DNA of 47,587 bases from Lachnospiraceae bacterium UBA1683. Lineage in GTDB: Bacteria > Bacillota > Clostridia > Lachnospirales > Lachnospiraceae. The position numbers were made by a program, and so were the translations under genes. The notes under the pieces are model-generated. The model was not told the origin of the DNA, ran no database searches, and saw only the letters and a program-made list of their open reading frames with translations. The stretch is from assembly GCA_002320245.1 (NCBI GenBank), contig DCKD01000047.1, positions 1 to 47,587 of the forward strand, read 5' to 3'. Positions within the stretch are counted from its first letter, which is position 1. Each line of letters begins with the position of its first letter. Below, piece by piece: positions 24,778 through 34,326 of this stretch.

Positions 24778-25917
24778 ATGAAGCAAAACAATATGTTAGC
24801 TATGATTTTAGCGGGAGGACGCGGAAGCCGTCTTCATGAGTTGACCAACAAAGTAGCAAAACCTGCCGTATCTTACGGCGGTAAATATCGAATTATCGAT
24901 TTTCCACTCAGTAACTGCGCAAACAGCGGAATTGATGTCGTTGGGGTTCTTACTCAATATGAATCCATTCTTCTGAACAGCTACGTCGCTGCCGGAGGGC
25001 GTTGGGGACTGGACGCAAGAGACAGCGGAGTTTTTGTACTGCCGCCGCGTGAGAAAGCAGACTCGGATTTGGATGTGTACCGTGGTACCGCAGATGCAAT
25101 TTCACAGAATATTGATTTCATTGACAAGTATGACCCGGAACACGTCCTCATTCTTTCGGGCGACCATATTTACAAAATGGATTATTCGAAAATGCTGGCA
25201 TACCATAATAGCTGCAAAGCGGATGCCACAATTGCAGTTATCGAAGTTCCGATGAGAGAGGCAAGCCGTTTCGGTATTATGAATACCGACGAAGAAGGAC
25301 GCATTGTAGAATTTGAAGAAAAACCGGCACAGCCAAAAAGTAATCTGGCATCTATGGGTATTTATATTTTCAATTGGAAGCTGCTCCGCAAGATGCTGCT
25401 TGCAGATATGAAGGATTCCGACTCCAATCATGACTTTGGAAAAGATATCATTCCAAGCCTGCTGAACGATGACAAACGCCTTTATGCTTACAAGTACAAA
25501 GGATATTGGAAAGACGTCGGAACCATTGACTCTCTGTGGGAAGCCAACATGGATTTGCTGGATTCCGACAATGCATTGGATTTGGGAGATTCCCAGTGGA
25601 AAATTTATACCGAAGACACCACTACTCTTCCACATATCATTGGTCCTGATGCTGTCATCAAAAATGCCTATATTACACAGGGCTGTATGATTGATGGCGA
25701 AGTACGCAACTCCGTACTCTTTACGGGTGCAAAAGTCGGCGCCGGCGCCAAGATAATTGACAGTGTACTGATGCCGGATGCTGTTGTCGAAGAGGGAGCT
25801 GTCGTTACCCGTGCATTAGTTGCCGACAGAATCCGCATTGGAAAAGATGCCATCGTAGGCAGTGCTGACAGTGAAAATATCGAATTAGTGGCAAAACGTG
25901 TAAAGGGGGCAGAATAA
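24778..25917 (+). CDS. glgC: Glucose-1-phosphate adenylyltransferase GlgC
   Basis: 379 residues. The N-terminal nucleotidyltransferase has MILAGGRGSRLHELT, KPAVSYGG, GTADAI, LSGDHIYKMDY and EFEEKP. The C-terminal left-handed beta-helix has DAVIKNAYITQGC and SVLFTGAKVGAGA. It makes ADP-glucose for glycogen synthesis. ATG 24778 has GGAGAGGGG upstream; the 17 residues before it lack a site. It is followed one base later by glgD. In Firmicutes the GlgC-GlgD heterotetramer is the active form. Confidence 0.96.
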   Translation: MKQNNMLAMILAGGRGSRLHELTNKVAKPAVSYGGKYRIIDFPLSNCANSGIDVVGVLTQYESILLNSYVAAGGRWGLDARDSGVFVLPPREKADSDLDVYRGTADAISQNIDFIDKYDPEHVLILSGDHIYKMDYSKMLAYHNSCKADATIAVIEVPMREASRFGIMNTDEEGRIVEFEEKPAQPKSNLASMGIYIFNWKLLRKMLLADMKDSDSNHDFGKDIIPSLLNDDKRLYAYKYKGYWKDVGTIDSLWEANMDLLDSDNALDLGDSQWKIYTEDTTTLPHIIGPDAVIKNAYITQGCMIDGEVRNSVLFTGAKVGAGAKIIDSVLMPDAVVEEGAVVTRALVADRIRIGKDAIVGSADSENIELVAKRVKGAE

Positions 25918-25918
25918 T

Positions 25919-27034
25919 ATGAGCAGCGCATTAGGAATTGTAAGCTTCTCCGGAAGCCACATTTATGTAGAGGGATTACAGGATTACCGTTCGATTGGAG
26001 CATTTTCTTTTCTTGGAAGATACCGTGCTATTGACTTTCCTATTTCAAATATGACAAACAGCGGTATTGACCGCATCCAGGTTTATATCAACCAGATGCC
26101 CCGCTCACTAGTTGAGCACCTCGGAACCGGACGTCACTATAATATTAACTCCAAGCGCGGCAGGCTTCATCTTCTGTTTCCGTTGTTTAATGGAAGCAAT
26201 CCAATCTACGAGACAGATATTGCAGCCTACATGAACAACCTGCCTTGCATTGAAAATGCACATGACGAATATGTTGTAATTGCACCAAACTATATGATTT
26301 TTAAACAGGATTTTGACGAACTGCTGCAGAAACATATCGACTCCGGTGCTGACATTACTCTGCTTTACCATACGGTGGACAATGCCAGAGAAGCATATCT
26401 CAACTGCGATATGCTCACACTCAACCGTCAGAAGGGTGTGCTTTCCATTGATAAAAACCGTGGAAATGCAAAGAACCGGAATATTTTCATGGATACATAT
26501 GTTATGAAACGGGAATTATTTATCGAACTGATTCAGAAAGCAGCAAAACTTTCTTCCATGTACACATTACCACAGATTATCAATGCAACCTGTGAGGATC
26601 TTGATATCCGTGGAGTTGCCCATCGTGGATTTTTTGCGGCAATCACAGATTTGAAAAGTTACTACGACTCCAATCTTTCTATGATTGATGCCAAAACGAG
26701 GGAAAGCCTGTTTGACGAGGACTGGCCGATTTATACCAGGACAAATGATTCTTGCCCGTCTCACTATTTTGACACAGCAAGCATCAATACATCCATTGTT
26801 TCTAACGGATGCCTGATTAAAGGAGCGGTTGAGAATTCTATTGTAGGACGTGGATGTACCATTGAAAATGGTGCTGTTGTGAAAAATTGTGTCGTTCTTC
26901 ACGGCTCACACATCGGAGAAAATGTACATATTGAAAATCAGATAATTGATACGTTTGCAAAGGTCATTCATGGTCAGGAAATCATCGGTGCTCCGGAACA
27001 TCCGGGCTATATCCGCAAAGATGACCTCCTGTAA
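25919..27034 (+). CDS. glgD: GlgD, regulatory partner of GlgC
   Basis: 371 residues. It aligns with GlgC (YRAIDFPISNMTNSGID, a C-terminal beta-helix with NSIVGRGCTIENGAVV) but lacks the GGRGSRL nucleotide loop, as GlgD does. Known role: it stabilises and activates GlgC. AAAGGGGG at the end of glgC is its ribosome site. Confidence 0.95.
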   Translation: MSSALGIVSFSGSHIYVEGLQDYRSIGAFSFLGRYRAIDFPISNMTNSGIDRIQVYINQMPRSLVEHLGTGRHYNINSKRGRLHLLFPLFNGSNPIYETDIAAYMNNLPCIENAHDEYVVIAPNYMIFKQDFDELLQKHIDSGADITLLYHTVDNAREAYLNCDMLTLNRQKGVLSIDKNRGNAKNRNIFMDTYVMKRELFIELIQKAAKLSSMYTLPQIINATCEDLDIRGVAHRGFFAAITDLKSYYDSNLSMIDAKTRESLFDEDWPIYTRTNDSCPSHYFDTASINTSIVSNGCLIKGAVENSIVGRGCTIENGAVVKNCVVLHGSHIGENVHIENQIIDTFAKVIHGQEIIGAPEHPGYIRKDDLL

Positions 27035-27274
27035 CTCCTGTTATTGAACTTAACAAAGTTTTGTTACCATATAAAAGTCTTTGTTTTGTTAAATGTATGT
27101 TTAAGAGCGGAAAAAAGAGGTGGATGCCGGTTCAAGCAGGTTGATTCCGTCATCTGTGATAACGGACCAGTTATCGTGCTTACCGGAATCATTGACTCTC
27201 CTTGGGTTAGCAGATTAGCGAGTCCAAGAAATCCTGCCAATAGAATGCCTTCTGATTTCAAAACAGAGATACTA
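27035..27274. other. Unassigned gap with two overlapping short frames
   Basis: A forward frame (27044-27277, 77 codons) and a reverse frame (27064-27261, 65 codons) overlap. Neither has a strong ribosome site or a motif I know. It could be a decayed gene or a small peptide gene. I do not call a CDS. Confidence 0.4.
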
Positions 27275-27319
27275 TAGAAAGAGGCACATTTCCTAATTTC
27301 GGAAGTGTACCTCTTTCTA
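27275..27319. terminator. Bidirectional terminator, glgD side and marR side
   Basis: TAGAAAGAGG/CCTCTTTCTA with inner CACATTTCC/GGAAGTGT around a loop of about 7 bases; near-perfect stem of about 18 bp between converging units. Confidence 0.75.
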
Positions 27320-27336
27320 AATAGCTTATATCCAGC

Positions 27337-27777
27337 TTATTTTTTCTCATACTGCCGGAAAAATCCGGTGAGTCCGTGCAGTGTCTTCACCAGCACCTTG
27401 ATTTCTTCCTCATCCAGCTCATTCATTACTGCATCTGTCATCTGCTCATGGAATTCTGCATGATGAAAATAGGCTTTCTTCCCTTTTTCAGTCAGGAAGA
27501 TAAATACAACCCTGCGGTCTGTCTCACTGCGTTTGCGTACTGTATACCCTTTGTTCACAAGTCCATTCATTGAAGTTGTCAGAGAACCTACCGTAACTTT
27601 GAGCTTAGCCGCAATCGAAGACATATTGCCACCGTCCAGCCCCACAGCTTCCATAATATGCATATCGTTATTCGTGATATCTTTGAATTCTTCTGTGATG
27701 ATTGCCTCTTCTTCTAACTGCAAGATTTCATTGAAAAGATGCACCAGTACATCATTAATCACTTTCCGGTTATCCAC
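27337..27777 (-). CDS. MarR-family regulator, FabT-like
   Basis: 146 residues. A MarR winged helix: NNDMHIMEAV, then GGNMSSIAAKLKVTVGSLTTSMNGLVNKGYTVRKRSETDRRVVFIFLTEKGKKAYF. It is similar to FabT, the acyl-ACP-dependent repressor of fatty-acid synthesis in lactic and related Firmicutes. The start is GTG at 27777, behind AGGAGA. It is on the same strand as the fab operon, 288 bases after accDA. In FabT genomes the gene usually lies before fabH, so the distal position is unusual. The FabT-like operator at fabH supports the call. Confidence 0.82.
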   Translation of the reverse strand: MDNRKVINDVLVHLFNEILQLEEEAIITEEFKDITNNDMHIMEAVGLDGGNMSSIAAKLKVTVGSLTTSMNGLVNKGYTVRKRSETDRRVVFIFLTEKGKKAYFHHAEFHEQMTDAVMNELDEEEIKVLVKTLHGLTGFFRQYEKK

Positions 27778-27896
27778 GTGTTCTCTCCTGTTCTCTGCAA
27801 ATAGTGTAACTGTCAGATTCCTTGTTGAAATATCTGAAGTCAGTATATCATGACTGCCATTGAATTTCCAGTCCTTTTCAATTCAGCCTTCCGGCA

Positions 27897-28016
27897 GAAC
27901 TGTTACGCATCCTGCCATTTTGAATCGCCTTTGGCGATGGGCAGGATGCACTCAAGACATAATGTGCATCCTCGTACTCAATCAGTGTTATGATTGAGTA
28001 CGGGCTGAACTGTTAC
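27897..28016. repeat. 120-bp hairpin element bounded by GAACTGTTAC
   Basis: Direct repeats GAACTGTTAC at 27897-27906 and 28007-28016 enclose three possible hairpins. They are GCATCCTGCC/GGCAGGATGC (27907-27949, with inner ATCGCC/GGCGAT), AGGATGCA/TGCATCCT (27943-27972) and GTACTCAATCA/TGATTGAGTAC (27974-28001). The first two share an arm and cannot both form. It lies between accDA and the marR gene. Confidence 0.75.
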
Positions 28017-28064
28017 CTATGATTATCTCAAAGGAGAGAATCCCACATCATCCAACAGTGAACT

Positions 28065-29909
28065 CTACATCCGCCTAAAACGGTCATATCTATGTTTCAC
28101 AAGCGCGGTTTCATCCATCGTCTCATAATGCTCCAGAAAATGTTGTATCTTCCGGGATAAATCTTCAAAAACCTCCGGTAGATTTTCCCGGTTTAATGGT
28201 TCTTCCTCACGGATTATCTGCTCGATGATTCCAAGCTCTTTCAAATCTCCGGCTGTCAGCTTCATCACTTCTGCGGCTTCTTTTGCACGTTTGCTGTCTT
28301 TCCAGAGGATAGACGCAAATCCTTCCGGTGATAAAATGGAATAAATGGAATGCTCCATCATCCATACCTCATCTGCCACGGCAAATGCAAGCGCTCCGCC
28401 GCTTCCGCCTTCTCCGATAACCACCGACAGAACGGGGACTTTTAATCCTGACAATTCATAGAGGTTTCTTGCAATCGCCTCTCCCTGTCCCCGTTCCTCT
28501 GCCTCCAGCCCGCAGAATGCGCCCGGAGTGTCTACGAAACAAATCACAGGACGGCCAAATTTTTCTGCCTGTTTCATCAGCCGCAGTGATTTCCTGTAGC
28601 CGTCCGGGGATACCATGCCAAAATTATGCTCGATATTCGCTTTCGTTCCGTGTCCCTTTTCCTGTACAAGTACGGTGACGGGCTGTCCGCAAAACATTGC
28701 AATTCCCCCGATTACCGCCGGGTCATCCCGGAAGTACCGGTCGCCGTGCATTTCCACAAAGTCTGTGAAAAGCAGATTAACATAATCTTTCCCTGTCGGA
28801 CGGTTTTTCTCACGGGCAAGCTGTACATGTTCCCACGCAGACATTTTTGGACCAATCTGATTCATGCCTTTTGTTTCTGTTTTCCCAGATTGAGACTGCT
28901 CCCCATCATTTTTCACAGACTGCTCTGTATCATTTTTCAGGCACTGCTCTGATAAAATCTGCCCCGGCTTTTCTTCCGATATATACTGTGAAGTTTCTTC
29001 ATCCGCTTTCTCCGGAATGCGGGACTTTCCTTTTACAGCCCCATCCACAGCATGCATCTTCAGAATACGTCCCAATTCCTCTTTCAGATTCTCCCGCTCC
29101 ACAATCTCATCAATAAATCCATGTTCCAGCAGGAACTCTGACCGCTGAAAACCTTGCGGGAGTTTCTGTCCAATAGTCTGCTCAATAACACGAGGTCCCG
29201 CGAATCCAATCAGCGCATTCGGCTCTGCCAGAATGATATCGCCAAGCATTGCAAAACTTGCCGTCACACCTCCGGTAGTCGGGTTCGTCAGCACACTGAT
29301 ATACAGTTGCCCGGCATCACTGTGACGTTTCAGCGCCGCCGAGGTCTTTGCCATCTGCATCAGGGAAACGATTCCTTCCTGCATTCTTGCTCCCCCGGAA
29401 CATACAAACAAAATGACCGGAAGCTTTTCTTCGGTTGCCCTCTCCACAGCCCTTGTAATCTTCTCGCCGACAACTTCCCCCATACTTGCCATCAGGAAAC
29501 GTCCGTCACAGACACCGATTACAGCCGGTGTCCCTCCGATTGTAACTTTTCCTGTAATAACAGCCTCATCCAGCTTCGTCTTTTCACGGAGCCCTTCCAG
29601 TTTTTCCTCATATCCTTTGAAATGCAGCGGATTTTCTGTTTTCAGTCCCTGATTCCACTCTTCAAAACTATCCGCATCTGCAACCATCTCGATTCTGCGG
29701 TATGCGTGTACACGAAAATAGTTCCGGCAATGCGGGCAGATATAATAATTCTTTTTTACTTCTTCCACAAATACTGCGGATTTGCACGAATTACATTTTT
29801 TCAGAAGACCGTCCGGCACCTCCGGCTGTCTGGCTGCAAATAGATTCCCTGCGCTGTTCACCGAACCGGCTTTTACCGCAGTTCTTTTAAACATATGCTT
29901 AAACTTCAT
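28065..29909 (-). CDS. accDA: Fused acetyl-CoA carboxylase carboxyltransferase (AccD-AccA)
   Basis: 614 residues. The N-terminal half is the beta subunit: a zinc ribbon CNSC...CPHC, then CSGGARMQEGIVSLMQMAKT and PTTGGVTASFAMLGD. A charged linker of about 75 residues (about 285-355, rich in Glu, Lys, Gln and Ser) joins it to the alpha subunit, starting near MSAWEHVQLAREKNRPTG. The alpha part has GHGTKANIEHNFGMVSPDGYRKSLRLM, FVDTPGAFCG and GEGGSGGALAF. It moves carboxyl from biotin to acetyl-CoA to give malonyl-CoA. Its ATG overlaps accC by 11 bases. The fusion replaces the usual separate accD and accA and fixes 1:1 stoichiometry. Confidence 0.95.
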   Translation of the reverse strand: MKFKHMFKRTAVKAGSVNSAGNLFAARQPEVPDGLLKKCNSCKSAVFVEEVKKNYYICPHCRNYFRVHAYRRIEMVADADSFEEWNQGLKTENPLHFKGYEEKLEGLREKTKLDEAVITGKVTIGGTPAVIGVCDGRFLMASMGEVVGEKITRAVERATEEKLPVILFVCSGGARMQEGIVSLMQMAKTSAALKRHSDAGQLYISVLTNPTTGGVTASFAMLGDIILAEPNALIGFAGPRVIEQTIGQKLPQGFQRSEFLLEHGFIDEIVERENLKEELGRILKMHAVDGAVKGKSRIPEKADEETSQYISEEKPGQILSEQCLKNDTEQSVKNDGEQSQSGKTETKGMNQIGPKMSAWEHVQLAREKNRPTGKDYVNLLFTDFVEMHGDRYFRDDPAVIGGIAMFCGQPVTVLVQEKGHGTKANIEHNFGMVSPDGYRKSLRLMKQAEKFGRPVICFVDTPGAFCGLEAEERGQGEAIARNLYELSGLKVPVLSVVIGEGGSGGALAFAVADEVWMMEHSIYSILSPEGFASILWKDSKRAKEAAEVMKLTAGDLKELGIIEQIIREEEPLNRENLPEVFEDLSRKIQHFLEHYETMDETALVKHRYDRFRRM

Positions 29910-31263
29910 TGATATTCACTCCCGCAATCACATGTGTGTTCAAAAACTCAATGTCAAAATTTCCCGCCTGATAATCCGGGTTTTCCAGAATTCCGAATTG
30001 ATAATCCACATTCGTATCAATTCCGTCGATGATAACCTCCCCAAGCGCGCTCTGCATCTTGGCAATTGCCTCTTCTCTTGTATCTCCGCAGACAATCAGT
30101 TTTGCCAGCATGGAATCATAGTACGGCGGCACCCGATATCCATTGTAAATGTCGGTATCGATACGGATTCCCTGTCCGCCCGGCAGATGCAGCTCTGTGA
30201 TAGTTCCCGGCGATGGCCGGAAATGTTTTTCCGGATTTTCTGCATTGATCCTGCACTCAATCGCATGTCCCTGAATCCTGACGTCCTCCTGTGTCACTGA
30301 GAGCGGTTCCCCGGACGCAATTTTTATCTGCTCCTTTATCAGATCCATTCCCGTCACACACTCTGTCACCGGATGTTCCACCTGAATTCTCGTATTCATT
30401 TCCATAAAATAAAACCGTCCGGTTTTCTCTAACAGAAATTCGATTGTCCCTGCATTGACATAATGTGCTGCCTGCGCCGCTTTCACAGCCGCCTCGCCCA
30501 TTTTCAGACGGAGCTCTTCCGAAACTGCTGCCGACGGAGATTCTTCAATCATTTTCTGATGATTTCTCTGAATGGAGCAGTCACGCTCTCCCAGATGGAT
30601 TACATTTCCATACCGGTCTGCCAGAATCTGAAATTCAATATGCCGCGGGTGCTGGACAAAATGTTCAATATACATCGTCCCGTCACCAAATGCCATCTGT
30701 GCCTCTTTCTGGGCTGTCTGAAATGCCAGTTCAAACTCTTCTTTTGTATCAGCGGTACGCATTCCCTTTCCGCCGCCGCCAAGCGCGGCTTTGACAATCA
30801 CCGGATACCCAATACGGTCTGCCTCAGCCAAGCCTGTCTGCACCTCCAGTATCGGTATATCTGTCCCCGGAATCACAGGAACGCCTGCTGCCGTCATCGT
30901 ATTTCTGGCAACCTGTTTATTTCCCAGATTCCGGATTACTTCAGAATTCGGTCCCACAAATATAATACCGCACTGCTCACAGAACTCTGCAAACTTTGCA
31001 TTTTCCGAGAGGAACCCAAAACCCGGATGAATGGCATCCGCACCGGAAACCATCGCTGCGCTCATGATGCGCTCCATATTCAGATAACTTTCCGAAGACG
31101 GTCCGGGACCGATGCAAATTGCCTCATCTGCCAACTGTGTATGCAGACTTTCTCTGTCAGCCTCTGAGTACACCGCTACCGACTCTATTCCCATTTCCCT
31201 GCATGCGCGGATTATCCGCACTGCAATTTCGCCCCGATTGGCAATCAATAACTTTCGAATCAT
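29899..31263 (-). CDS. accC: Biotin carboxylase AccC
   Basis: 454 residues starting MIRKLLIANRGEIAVRII. ATP-grasp features: KAALGGGGKGMR, HIEFQILAD, ERDCSIQRNHQK, FYFMEMNTRIQVEHPVTE. It carboxylates the biotin on AccB. ATG 31263 with AAGGTG upstream is preferred over 31281. It begins 10 bases after fabZ. Confidence 0.96.
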   Translation of the reverse strand: MIRKLLIANRGEIAVRIIRACREMGIESVAVYSEADRESLHTQLADEAICIGPGPSSESYLNMERIMSAAMVSGADAIHPGFGFLSENAKFAEFCEQCGIIFVGPNSEVIRNLGNKQVARNTMTAAGVPVIPGTDIPILEVQTGLAEADRIGYPVIVKAALGGGGKGMRTADTKEEFELAFQTAQKEAQMAFGDGTMYIEHFVQHPRHIEFQILADRYGNVIHLGERDCSIQRNHQKMIEESPSAAVSEELRLKMGEAAVKAAQAAHYVNAGTIEFLLEKTGRFYFMEMNTRIQVEHPVTECVTGMDLIKEQIKIASGEPLSVTQEDVRIQGHAIECRINAENPEKHFRPSPGTITELHLPGGQGIRIDTDIYNGYRVPPYYDSMLAKLIVCGDTREEAIAKMQSALGEVIIDGIDTNVDYQFGILENPDYQAGNFDIEFLNTHVIAGVNINEV

Positions 31264-31273
31264 ATGCAACACC

Positions 31274-31702
31274 TTATCCAATCATAAATGTCAGCTCTGC
31301 TTTTACTGCTACTTTTCCATCAACCGTTGCAACCGCCTCTCCGATTCCAACCGGTCCTTTCTGCCTGATAATCTTTGTTTCCAGACGAATCTTATCCCCC
31401 GGAACCACCTTTTTCTTAAAACGACACTTATCAATTCCACCGAAAAATGCTATCTTACCTTTATTTTCTTCCTGTGACAGAATGGCAACTGCCCCTGTCT
31501 GTGCAAGCGCCTCTACAATAAGCACGCCCGGCATCACCGGCTGCTGCGGGAAATGCCCTTTGAAAAAATCTTCCCGGAATGTCACACATTTATATCCAAC
31601 GGCATATTCGCCCGGAACATAATCTTCAATATAATCCACCAGCAAAAACGGATGGCGGTGAGGAAGAATCTCCTCTATCTGTTTTACATCTAAACTGTTC
31701 AT
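31274..31702 (-). CDS. fabZ: 3-hydroxyacyl-ACP dehydratase FabZ
   Basis: 142 residues. Hot-dog fold with HRHPFLLVDYIEDYVPG and the catalytic segment FFKGHFPQQPVMPGVLIVEALAQ (His and Glu). It dehydrates 3-hydroxyacyl-ACP. No fabA, fabM or fabN is seen in the window, so how unsaturated chains are made is open. Confidence 0.96.
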   Translation of the reverse strand: MNSLDVKQIEEILPHRHPFLLVDYIEDYVPGEYAVGYKCVTFREDFFKGHFPQQPVMPGVLIVEALAQTGAVAILSQEENKGKIAFFGGIDKCRFKKKVVPGDKIRLETKIIRQKGPVGIGEAVATVDGKVAVKAELTFMIG

Positions 31703-31734
31703 CTATCTATAGCCCTCCCGAATCACTTCGCAAA

Positions 31735-32244
31735 CTATCCGATACGGAACAATGGCTGCCCGTACTCTACGGAATCTCCGTTTTTCACATAAATCTCTGC
31801 CACTTCTCCGTCAAAATCACATTCAATGTCATTCATCAGTTTCATCGCTTCTACAATCGCAATAACCTGACCTTTTTCCACCTTATCCCCGACCTTTACA
31901 AAAGCCGGCGCATCTTCTGCCGGTGCAGAATAAAAGGTTCCGACCAACGGGGACTTCACGATATTTCCCTGTGGCTCTGCCATCTGTGTGCCCCCGCCGG
32001 ACACGGAAGCTTCTGCTGTAACCGATGCTACCGGAGTACCCATGACCGCCGGATTCACTGCCTGCATTCCCGGAGCGCCCATCGCTGCCGGAACCACATT
32101 CATATAATTCACACCTTCTGATGCCACTGCCTGTATTTTTCCACATTTCATGGAGATTTTTGTATTTTCGTTCTCATACTGAAAGGATGTCAGCTCAGAA
32201 CCGGATACATGATCAATCAGTTCTACAATCTGCTCAAATTTCAT
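31735..32244 (-). CDS. accB: Biotin carboxyl carrier protein AccB
   Basis: 169 residues from ATG 32244 (AAGGAGG 8 bases upstream). N-terminal helix MKFEQIVELIDHV, an Ala/Gly/Val/Pro-rich linker, and a C-terminal biotinyl domain with the biotin lysine in VEAMKLMNDI. It carries carboxybiotin between AccC and AccDA. Confidence 0.95.
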   Translation of the reverse strand: MKFEQIVELIDHVSGSELTSFQYENENTKISMKCGKIQAVASEGVNYMNVVPAAMGAPGMQAVNPAVMGTPVASVTAEASVSGGGTQMAEPQGNIVKSPLVGTFYSAPAEDAPAFVKVGDKVEKGQVIAIVEAMKLMNDIECDFDGEVAEIYVKNGDSVEYGQPLFRIG

Positions 32245-32257
32245 TCCTGCCGCCTCC

Positions 32258-33496
32258 TTATGCTTCATACTTCTTTACCAGCAAGGTACCGTTATGTCCG
32301 CCAAACCCAAGTGAGTTGCTCATTGCATAAGTCACATCCTGACGGACAGGTGCCCCGATAACATAGTCCAAATCCAGTTCTTCCTCCGTCTCAGTTGTTC
32401 CGACAGTCTGGTGGATAAATCCGTCCAGAATTGATTTTACACAGACGATAAATTCCACACCTCCGGCTGCACCCAACAGATGGCCAATCATGGACTTTGT
32501 AGAGTTCACTTTCAAATGTTTTGCCGCATCCCCAAATGCTGCCTTGATAGCTCTTGTCTCAAACAAGTCATTATGATGTGTGCTTGTTCCGTGCGCATTG
32601 ATATAATCCACATCCTCCGGTGTGATTCCTGCCTCATGCATGGCATCTGTCATTGCTCTTGCAGCTCCGCTCCCATCCTCAATCGGGGAGGTGATATGGA
32701 ATGCATCTGCCGTAGCGCCATAACCGACTACCTCTGCAAGAATCTCAGCTCCGCGGGTAATTGCATGTTCCTGTTCTTCCAGAACAACAATTCCGGCGCC
32801 CTCCCCCATGACAAAACCGCTTCTGTCCTTGTCAAACGGAATGGATGCATGCATCGGATCTTCACTTGGTGTCAGCGCTGTCAGACCTGTGAACCCTGCA
32901 ACGGCTACCGGGCAGACAGAGCCTTCAGTTCCTCCGGCAATCATCACATCCGCATCCCCGTACTGGATGGCACGGAACGCATCCCCAATACAGTGTGTTC
33001 CTGTTGCACATGCTGTTACCACGTTTGTACATTTTCCGCGGGCGCCAGTTGCGATGGATACATTTCCCGCTGCCATATTCGTAATCATCTTCGGTACCAG
33101 TAACGGGTCCACACGGGACGGTCCCTTATTCAGCAAGGTCTGCTCTGCCTGGGAAGATGCCTGCATACTCCCTACACCAGAACCGATAATAACGCCGACA
33201 CGGAATGCGTCTTCTTTTTCCATATCCAGTCCTGCGTCCCTGACCGCTTCCTGTGCTGCCACCACTGCATACTGTGAAAACAGCTCCATCCGTTTTGCGG
33301 TACGGAATCCGAGAATCTCTTTCCCGGAAAAATCTTTTACCTCCGCAGCAATTTTCACTTTAAAATCACTCGTATCAAATTTTGTAATCTCTCCGATTCC
33401 GACTTTTCCGGCTTTGATGCCATCCCAGAAAGAATCCACGTCATTTCCAATGGGCGTTACCGCCCCAAGTCCTGTTACAACTACTCTTCTTTTCAT
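32258..33496 (-). CDS. fabF: 3-oxoacyl-ACP synthase II FabF
   Basis: 412 residues from ATG 33496 behind GGAGGAGAG; the longer frame to 33574 would overlap fabG. Starts MKRRVVVTGLGAVTPIGND. Catalytic Cys in VTACATGTHCIGDA, His in INAHGTSTHHND, His in STKSMIGHLLGAAGG. Main chain-elongating condensing enzyme. Confidence 0.96.
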   Translation of the reverse strand: MKRRVVVTGLGAVTPIGNDVDSFWDGIKAGKVGIGEITKFDTSDFKVKIAAEVKDFSGKEILGFRTAKRMELFSQYAVVAAQEAVRDAGLDMEKEDAFRVGVIIGSGVGSMQASSQAEQTLLNKGPSRVDPLLVPKMITNMAAGNVSIATGARGKCTNVVTACATGTHCIGDAFRAIQYGDADVMIAGGTEGSVCPVAVAGFTGLTALTPSEDPMHASIPFDKDRSGFVMGEGAGIVVLEEQEHAITRGAEILAEVVGYGATADAFHITSPIEDGSGAARAMTDAMHEAGITPEDVDYINAHGTSTHHNDLFETRAIKAAFGDAAKHLKVNSTKSMIGHLLGAAGGVEFIVCVKSILDGFIHQTVGTTETEEELDLDYVIGAPVRQDVTYAMSNSLGFGGHNGTLLVKKYEA

Positions 33497-33546
33497 TCTC
33501 TCCTCCTTCTGCCCGTTTCCATTCCGCCATGTGTCCCTATGTAAGG

Positions 33547-34287
33547 TTACATCGCCATTCCGCCGTCCACACACAGAACCTGCCCGGTCAGATATCCTGC
33601 TCCGTCAGACGCTAGAAACGCGACAGTCTTTGCAATGTCCTCCGGAGTTCCGAATGTCCCCATCGGAATCAGCTTCATTGTTGCTTCTTTCACTTTGTCA
33701 GAAAGGACATCTGTCATATCCGTCCGGATGAATCCCGGTGCGACAGCGTTCACCGTAATCCCTCTGGACGCCAATTCCTTTGCGGCAGATTTTGTCAGAC
33801 CGATTACTCCGGCTTTGGATGCCGCATAGTTCGCCTGACCGGCATTGCCGTTTACTCCGACTACGGATGCCATATTGATAATGCGTCCGCTTCTCTGTCT
33901 GAGCATATAGCGCGACGTATGCCGGATACAGTTGAAGGTTCCCTTCAGATTCACATCCACTACTTTCGCAAAATCTTCTTCACTCATACGCATCAGAAGT
34001 CCATCTTTCGTAATTCCTGCGTTATTCACAAGAACATCGATTCTTCCATAGTTTTTCACAACTTCGCCGAGGAACTGTTCACATGCATCAAATTCTGCTA
34101 CATTACACTGATACAGCGCACCGTCTCCGCCATTTTCGCGAATCCGGGCAAGCACTTCCTCTGCTTTTTCTTTCGAACCATTATAATTGACAATTACAAA
34201 TGCACCTTCTGCCGCAAGTTCCAGCGCAATCGCTCTTCCGATTCCTCTGGATGCGCCTGTCACAACCGCAATCTTTTTCTCTGCCAT
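33547..34287 (-). CDS. fabG: 3-oxoacyl-ACP reductase FabG
   Basis: 246 residues, short-chain dehydrogenase. NADPH loop TGASRGIGRAIA, VLVNNAGIT, catalytic SVVGVNGNAGQANYAASKAG (Ser, Tyr, Lys), ending LTGQVLCVDGGMAM. AAAGGAC precedes the ATG. Confidence 0.97.
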   Translation of the reverse strand: MAEKKIAVVTGASRGIGRAIALELAAEGAFVIVNYNGSKEKAEEVLARIRENGGDGALYQCNVAEFDACEQFLGEVVKNYGRIDVLVNNAGITKDGLLMRMSEEDFAKVVDVNLKGTFNCIRHTSRYMLRQRSGRIINMASVVGVNGNAGQANYAASKAGVIGLTKSAAKELASRGITVNAVAPGFIRTDMTDVLSDKVKEATMKLIPMGTFGTPEDIAKTVAFLASDGAGYLTGQVLCVDGGMAM

Positions 34288-34326
34288 AAATATGTCCTTT
34301 CTGTCAATTTTATTTTCCTAGGGCAG

